From: Pseudomonadota bacterium
GTDB lineage: Bacteria > Pseudomonadota > Gammaproteobacteria > Burkholderiales > Burkholderiaceae_C
Reading direction: 5' to 3'
NCBI GenBank assembly: GCA_023415035.1
Contig: JAEZLX010000014.1
Location: 1-19,478, forward strand
Length of the DNA: 19,478 bases
In this document: in pieces, positions 16,195 to 19,478 of the stretch
Position numbering within the stretch: the first letter of the stretch is position 1
Layout: every line of letters starts with the position of its first letter
Position numbers and translations under genes: made by a program
The notes under the pieces: generated by a model
The model's database searches: none
The model's input: only the letters and a program-made list of their open reading frames with translations
Told to the model about the DNA's origin: nothing

Positions 16195-16220
16195 GCTTCG
16201 CTGTCAAAGGCGAAGCTTTT
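16195..16220 (+). other. Leader hairpin 1: 7-bp stem followed by TTTT (glpD terminator or 5' leader stem)
   Basis: GCTTCGC (16195-16201) and GCGAAGC (16210-16216) pair perfectly around an 8-base loop and are followed by TTTT at 16217-16220. Read from glpD it looks like an intrinsic terminator. Read from the promoter at 16161 it forms the very 5' end of the ribosomal transcript. Both roles may hold. Confidence 0.55.
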
Positions 16221-16250
16221 CTGCCCACCGAAGCGGTCGGGATGCGCAAA

Positions 16251-16273
16251 CAAGCTGGCGGCAAGCCGGCTTG
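16251..16273 (+). other. Leader hairpin 2 upstream of rplN
   Basis: CAAGCTGGC (16251-16259) pairs with GCCGGCTTG (16265-16273), a 9-bp stem with one G-U pair and a 5-base loop. It has no T-tract and sits about 85 bases before rplN, within the predicted untranslated leader. It may be a regulatory or stabilising structure; no ribosomal-protein binding site is recognised. Confidence 0.5.
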
Positions 16274-16356
16274 GCATTCCGGTTGCAACGACGGGCCCAA
16301 GACTGATCGCTCCCGGCCGTGGTGGCAGGGGGGATTCAAGTTGGGACTTAAATCAA

Positions 16357-16725
16357 ATGATTCAAACGCAATCTCGACTCGATGTTGCTGACAACACGGG
16401 TGCGAAGTCCGTGATGTGCATCAAGGTGCTGGGTGGTTCCAAGCGCCGCTATGCCAGCGTGGGCGACATCATCAAGGTCAGCATCAAGGAAGCAGCGCCG
16501 CGTGGCCGCGTCAAGAAGGGCGAGGTCTACAACGCTGTTGTCGTGCGCACTGCCAAGGGCCTGCGCCGCCCCGATGGTGCCCTGATCAAGTTCGACGGCA
16601 ACGCCGCCGTGTTGCTCAACTCCAAGCTGGAGCCGATCGGCACCCGCATCTTCGGCCCGGTCACGCGCGAGCTGCGTACCGAGAAGTTCATGAAGATCGT
16701 GTCCCTGGCACCCGAGGTTCTCTGA
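16357..16725 (+). CDS. rplN: 50S ribosomal protein L14
   Basis: A 122-residue L14, the exact usual bacterial length. It begins MIQTQSRLDVADNTGAKSVM and includes GGSKRRYASVGDIIKVSIKEA and the C-terminal GPVTRELRTEKFMKIVSLAPEVL, as in all bacterial L14. It binds 23S rRNA at the subunit interface. It is the first gene of the spc operon here, with only a weak GGGA at 16343-16346 as ribosome-binding site, and lies 9 bases before rplX. Confidence 0.99.
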   Translation: MIQTQSRLDVADNTGAKSVMCIKVLGGSKRRYASVGDIIKVSIKEAAPRGRVKKGEVYNAVVVRTAKGLRRPDGALIKFDGNAAVLLNSKLEPIGTRIFGPVTRELRTEKFMKIVSLAPEVL

Positions 16726-16734
16726 GGAATCATC

Positions 16735-17055
16735 ATGAACAAGATTCGTAAGGGCGATGAAGTCATCGTGATCGCCGGTCGTGACAAGGGCAAGCGCGGC
16801 AAGGTGCTGCTGCGTGCCTCGGAAGACCGCGTGGTTGTCGAGGGTGTGAACATCGTCAAGAAGCACGCCAAGCCCAACCCGATGAAGGGTGTGACCGGCG
16901 GCATCGTTGAAAAGACCATGCCCATCCACCAGTCCAACGTGGCCATCTTCAATGCCGCTACCGGCAAGGCTGATCGCGTGGGCGTCAAGGTGCTGGCCGA
17001 CGGCAAGAAGGTGCGCGTCTACAAGTCCAGCGGCGAAGAAATCAAGGTGGCATGA
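16735..17055 (+). CDS. rplX: 50S ribosomal protein L24
   Basis: A 106-residue L24 with the N-terminal KOW motif (KGDEVIVIAGRDKGKRGKVLL) and the conserved GVNIVKKHAKPNP segment. It is an assembly-initiating protein of the large subunit. A GAGGA ribosome-binding site lies just before its start. The stop codon overlaps an ATG at 17052, one of the two possible rplE starts. Confidence 0.98.
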   Translation: MNKIRKGDEVIVIAGRDKGKRGKVLLRASEDRVVVEGVNIVKKHAKPNPMKGVTGGIVEKTMPIHQSNVAIFNAATGKADRVGVKVLADGKKVRVYKSSGEEIKVA

Positions 17056-17057
17056 CC

Positions 17058-17597
17058 ATGGCACGCTTTCAAGACATCTACCGCGACAAGGTCGCTCCCG
17101 AACTGACCAAGAAGTTCGGCTACAAGTCTCCGATGGAGGTGCCGCGCATCACCAAGATCACCCTGAACATGGGTGTGAGCGAGGCTGTGGCCGACAAGAA
17201 GGTGATGGACAACGCCGTTGCCGACCTGACCAAGATTGCCGGTCAGAAGCCCGTGGTGACGAAGGCCAAGAAGGCCATTGCCGGCTTCAAGATCCGCGAA
17301 GGCCAGGCCATCGGCTGCATGGTCACGCTGCGTGGCGTGCGCATGTACGAATTCCTGGACCGCTTCGTCACGGTCGCGCTGCCCCGCGTGCGTGACTTCC
17401 GCGGCATCTCGGGCAAGGCATTCGATGGTCGTGGCAACTACAACATCGGTGTCAAGGAACAGATCATCTTCCCCGAGATTGAGTACGACAAGGTCGATGC
17501 CCTGCGCGGCCTGAACATCTCCATCACGACGACCGCCAAGACCGATGAAGAGTGCAAGGCACTCCTGGCAGGTTTCCGTTTCCCGTTCAAGAACTGA
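17058..17597 (+). CDS. rplE: 50S ribosomal protein L5
   Basis: A 179-residue L5 from the ATG at 17058 (MARFQDIYRDKVAPELTKKF), matching the standard length. An ATG two codons earlier at 17052 overlaps the rplX stop. The 17058 start is preferred because AGGTGG at 17045-17050 is 7 bases away and MARF is the family N-terminus. Conserved parts include PRITKITLNMGVSEA, TKAKKAIAGFKIREG and FRGISGKAFDGRGNYNIGVKEQIIFPEI. L5 contacts 5S rRNA in the central protuberance. Confidence 0.98.
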   Translation: MARFQDIYRDKVAPELTKKFGYKSPMEVPRITKITLNMGVSEAVADKKVMDNAVADLTKIAGQKPVVTKAKKAIAGFKIREGQAIGCMVTLRGVRMYEFLDRFVTVALPRVRDFRGISGKAFDGRGNYNIGVKEQIIFPEIEYDKVDALRGLNISITTTAKTDEECKALLAGFRFPFKN

Positions 17598-17605
17598 GGT
17601 GGCGC

Positions 17606-17911
17606 GTGGCTAAGCAAGCACTACTCCAACGTGAACTCAAGCGCGAAAAACTCGCCGCCAAGTTCGCCAAGAAATACGCCGAACTCAAGGCTGTCGCCAA
17701 CGACGTGAAGCGTTCCGACGAAGAGCGTGATGCCGCCCGTCTGGCGCTGCAGAAGCTGCCCCGCAACGCGAACCCGACCCGTCAGCGCAACCGCTGCGAG
17801 ATCACCGGTCGCCCCCGTGGCACGTTCAAATACTTCGGCCTCGCTCGCGCCAAGGTCCGTGAAATGGCTTTCGCCGGCGAGCTCCCCGGCGTCACCAAAG
17901 CCAGCTGGTAA
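17606..17911 (+). CDS. rpsN: 30S ribosomal protein S14 (zinc-free type), GTG start
   Basis: A 101-residue S14 starting at GTG 17606, six bases after GAGG at 17596-17599, which overlaps the rplE stop. It reads MAKQALLQRELKREKLAAKF and contains NANPTRQRNRCEITGRPRGTFKYFGLAR. The length and a single cysteine show the long, zinc-independent form with no CxxC pairs. An in-frame ATG at 17552 lies inside rplE and would give an unnatural extension. The protein sits in the 30S head. Confidence 0.97.
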   Translation: MAKQALLQRELKREKLAAKFAKKYAELKAVANDVKRSDEERDAARLALQKLPRNANPTRQRNRCEITGRPRGTFKYFGLARAKVREMAFAGELPGVTKASW

Positions 17912-17929
17912 GCACTAGGAGAACCACAA

Positions 17930-18325
17930 ATGAGCATGAGTGATCCTATCGCTGACATGTTGACGCGCATCCGCAACGCGCAGATGGTCGAAAAGACCAC
18001 CGTGTCGATGCCGGCATCCAAACTCAAGGCCGCGATCGCCAAGGTCCTGAAGGACGAAGGCTACATCGATGGCTTCCAGGTCAAGAACGAAGGCGGCAAG
18101 AGCGAACTCGAAATCGCCCTGAAGTACTACGCCGGCCGTCCCGTGATCGAGCGCATCGAGCGCGTGAGTAAGCCTGGCCTGCGCGTGTACCGCGGCCGTG
18201 ACGCGCTGCCTCAGGTCATGAACGGTCTGGGTATCGCCATCGTCACCACGCCCAAGGGTGTGATGACCGATCGCAAGGCCCGTGCCGACGGTGTCGGCGG
18301 CGAAGTTCTGTGCTACGTCGCCTGA
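17930..18325 (+). CDS. rpsH: 30S ribosomal protein S8
   Basis: A 131-residue S8, one longer than in E. coli. It begins MSMSDPIADMLTRIRNAQ and ends GVGGEVLCYVA, with the RVYRGRDALPQVMNGLGIAIVTTPKGVMTD block that binds 16S rRNA helix 21. In E. coli S8 represses this operon by binding near rplE; no clear copy of that site was found here. An AGGAG site precedes the ATG. Confidence 0.98.
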   Translation: MSMSDPIADMLTRIRNAQMVEKTTVSMPASKLKAAIAKVLKDEGYIDGFQVKNEGGKSELEIALKYYAGRPVIERIERVSKPGLRVYRGRDALPQVMNGLGIAIVTTPKGVMTDRKARADGVGGEVLCYVA

Positions 18326-18349
18326 TGCGGGCATTGAGGAGAAACTGAA

Positions 18350-18883
18350 ATGTCACGTATTGGTAAGCTGCCGGTCACCGTCCCCGCCGGGGTCGAGGTG
18401 GCCGTCAAGGATGGTCTGATCAGCGTCAAGGGTTCGCTGGGCGCCCTGAGCCTGGCCGAGAACGCGCTGGTCAAGATCGAGAACAACGGTGGCGAACTCA
18501 AGTTCGCCCCGGCGAACGAGTCGCGCGAAGCCGATGCCATGTCGGGCACCATGCGCCAGCTGGTGAACAACATGGTCACGGGCGTGAGCAAGGGCTTCGA
18601 GAAGAAGCTGACCCTGATCGGCGTGGGCTACAAGGCCCAGGCTTCGGGTTCCAAGCTCAACCTGAGCGTCGGTTACTCGCACCCGGTCGAGATCGAGATG
18701 CCTGCCGGCATCAAGGCCGAGACCCCGTCGCCGACCGAAATCGTCATCAAGGGCGCTGATCGTCAGCGCGTGGGCCAGATCGCTTCCGAAGTGCGCGCCG
18801 TGCGCCCCCCGGAGCCCTACAAGGGCAAGGGCATCCGCTATGCGGATGAGAAGGTCGTGATCAAGGAAACCAAGAAGAAGTAA
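18350..18883 (+). CDS. rplF: 50S ribosomal protein L6
   Basis: A 177-residue L6, the standard length. It begins MSRIGKLPVTVPAGVEVAV and includes GFEKKLTLIGVGYKAQASG, LNLSVGYSHPVEIEMPAGI and the C-terminal VRAVRPPEPYKGKGIRYADE signature. It binds near the sarcin-ricin region of 23S rRNA. GAGGAG lies upstream with good spacing, 24 bases after rpsH. Confidence 0.98.
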   Translation: MSRIGKLPVTVPAGVEVAVKDGLISVKGSLGALSLAENALVKIENNGGELKFAPANESREADAMSGTMRQLVNNMVTGVSKGFEKKLTLIGVGYKAQASGSKLNLSVGYSHPVEIEMPAGIKAETPSPTEIVIKGADRQRVGQIASEVRAVRPPEPYKGKGIRYADEKVVIKETKKK

Positions 18884-18894
18884 GGATCAGGATC

Positions 18895-19260
18895 ATGCTG
18901 ACGAAAAAAGAGCAACGCCTGCGCCGCGCCCGCCAGACGCGCATCCGCATCGCGCAGCAGGGTGCCGTTCGCCTGACCGTGAACCGTACCAATCTGCACA
19001 TCTACGCCACCGTCATCTCCGGCGACGGCTCGAAGGTGCTGGCTACCGCCTCCACCCTCGAGGCCGAAGTCCGCAAGCAGATCGGTGGCAGCGGCAAGGG
19101 CGGCAACGTCGCCGCAGCCGCCCTGATCGGCAAGCGCATTGCCGAAAAAGCCAAGGCTGCCGGCATCGAGAAGGTCGCCTTCGATCGCGCCGGTTTTGCC
19201 TACCATGGCCGTGTCAAGGCCCTCGCCGATGCGGCTCGTGAAGCCGGTCTGCAGTTCTGA
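18895..19260 (+). CDS. rplR: 50S ribosomal protein L18
   Basis: A 121-residue L18 (E. coli 117). It has the basic N-terminus KKEQRLRRARQTRIRI, the RLTVNRTNLHIYATVIS block and the C-terminal FDRAGFAYHGRVKALADAAREAGLQF, all typical. It binds 5S rRNA with L5. It follows rplF by 11 bases with AAGGA upstream. Confidence 0.98.
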   Translation: MLTKKEQRLRRARQTRIRIAQQGAVRLTVNRTNLHIYATVISGDGSKVLATASTLEAEVRKQIGGSGKGGNVAAAALIGKRIAEKAKAAGIEKVAFDRAGFAYHGRVKALADAAREAGLQF

Positions 19261-19278
19261 TCAGACGGGATACACAAA

Positions 19279-19478
19279 ATGGCTAAATTTCAGGCAAACG
19301 TGAAGAACGAAGCGAACGACGACGGCCTGCGCGAGAAGATGATCGCGATCAACCGCGTGACCAAGGTGGTCAAGGGTGGTCGTATCCTCGGTTTCGCAGC
19401 GCTGACCGTGGTCGGCGACGGCGACGGCCGTGTCGGCATGGGCAAGGGCAAGGCCCGCGAAGTGCCCGTGGCCGTGCA
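19279..19478 (+). CDS. rpsE: 30S ribosomal protein S5, N-terminal part (cut by window edge)
   Basis: An open frame from the ATG at 19279 runs off the window after 66 codons, about 40 percent of an S5. The visible part (DGLREKMIAINRVTKVVKGGRILGFAALTVVGDGDGRVGMGKGKAREVP) is the diagnostic double-stranded RNA-binding domain of S5. It follows rplR by 18 bases, as expected in the spc operon; rpmD and rplO would be expected next. Confidence 0.97.
   Translation, partial: MAKFQANVKNEANDDGLREKMIAINRVTKVVKGGRILGFAALTVVGDGDGRVGMGKGKAREVPVAV

Noticed and set aside
17040..17080. Possible S8 autoregulatory binding site at the rplX-rplE junction
   Set aside because: E. coli has such a site here, but I could not draw a helix-21-like structure by eye; a covariance-model search would be needed.

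Overview
The window is GC-rich, densely packed bacterial DNA. It most likely comes from a betaproteobacterium of the order Burkholderiales, and an Alcaligenaceae-like genus (the Bordetella/Achromobacter/Castellaniella neighbourhood) fits best. The grounds are a Bug/TctC-type periplasmic receptor paired with a LysR regulator, a nag-type salicylate hydroxylase, a recG-oxyR-ubiA string, and codon usage dominated by G/C at third positions. The placement is inference from gene content, since no rRNA gene is present.

Region 1 (1-6799) is an accessory aromatic-catabolism block made of two regulated units. A NahR/NagR-like LysR gene (cut by the left edge) diverges from a tight operon. That operon encodes the large and small subunits of a salicylate 5-hydroxylase-type Rieske oxygenase and a Rieske ferredoxin. 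A NahR-like palindrome sits between regulator and operon. The second unit is another LysR gene divergent from a Bug-type solute receptor and a class A FAD-dependent aromatic hydroxylase. The two units meet tail to tail with a 25-base overlap. No ferredoxin reductase, ring-cleavage dioxygenase or membrane transporter subunits are in the window, so the pathway must be completed elsewhere. The likely chemistry is salicylate to gentisate for unit one; the substrate of unit two cannot be named from sequence.

Region 2 (6812-12907) is housekeeping. queA (tRNA queuosine) is divergent from recG (replication-fork helicase), which is followed closely by oxyR (peroxide sensor with the exact Cys199/Cys208 pair) and ubiA (ubiquinone biosynthesis), with a 4-base oxyR/ubiA overlap. 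proC (proline synthesis) converges on ubiA. recG and oxyR both have a -10-like hexamer placed so that transcription could start at the start codon.

Region 3 (12989-16150) is glycerol catabolism: glpK and glpD are divergently transcribed from a 93-base region, with no glpF or glpR beside them.

Region 4 (16151-19478) is the spc ribosomal-protein operon rplN-rplX-rplE-rpsN-rpsH-rplF-rplR-rpsE (rpsE cut by the right edge). It is not preceded by the S10-operon genes that adjoin it in E. coli. Instead a 206-base leader region follows glpD, holding a consensus-like -35/-10 pair and two strong hairpins. No intergenic stretch exceeds 300 bases. No tRNA, rRNA, insertion sequence or CRISPR array was seen. 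I found no clear evidence for a wholly new system. The most interesting items are the two-unit aromatic block and the ribosomal-operon leader.
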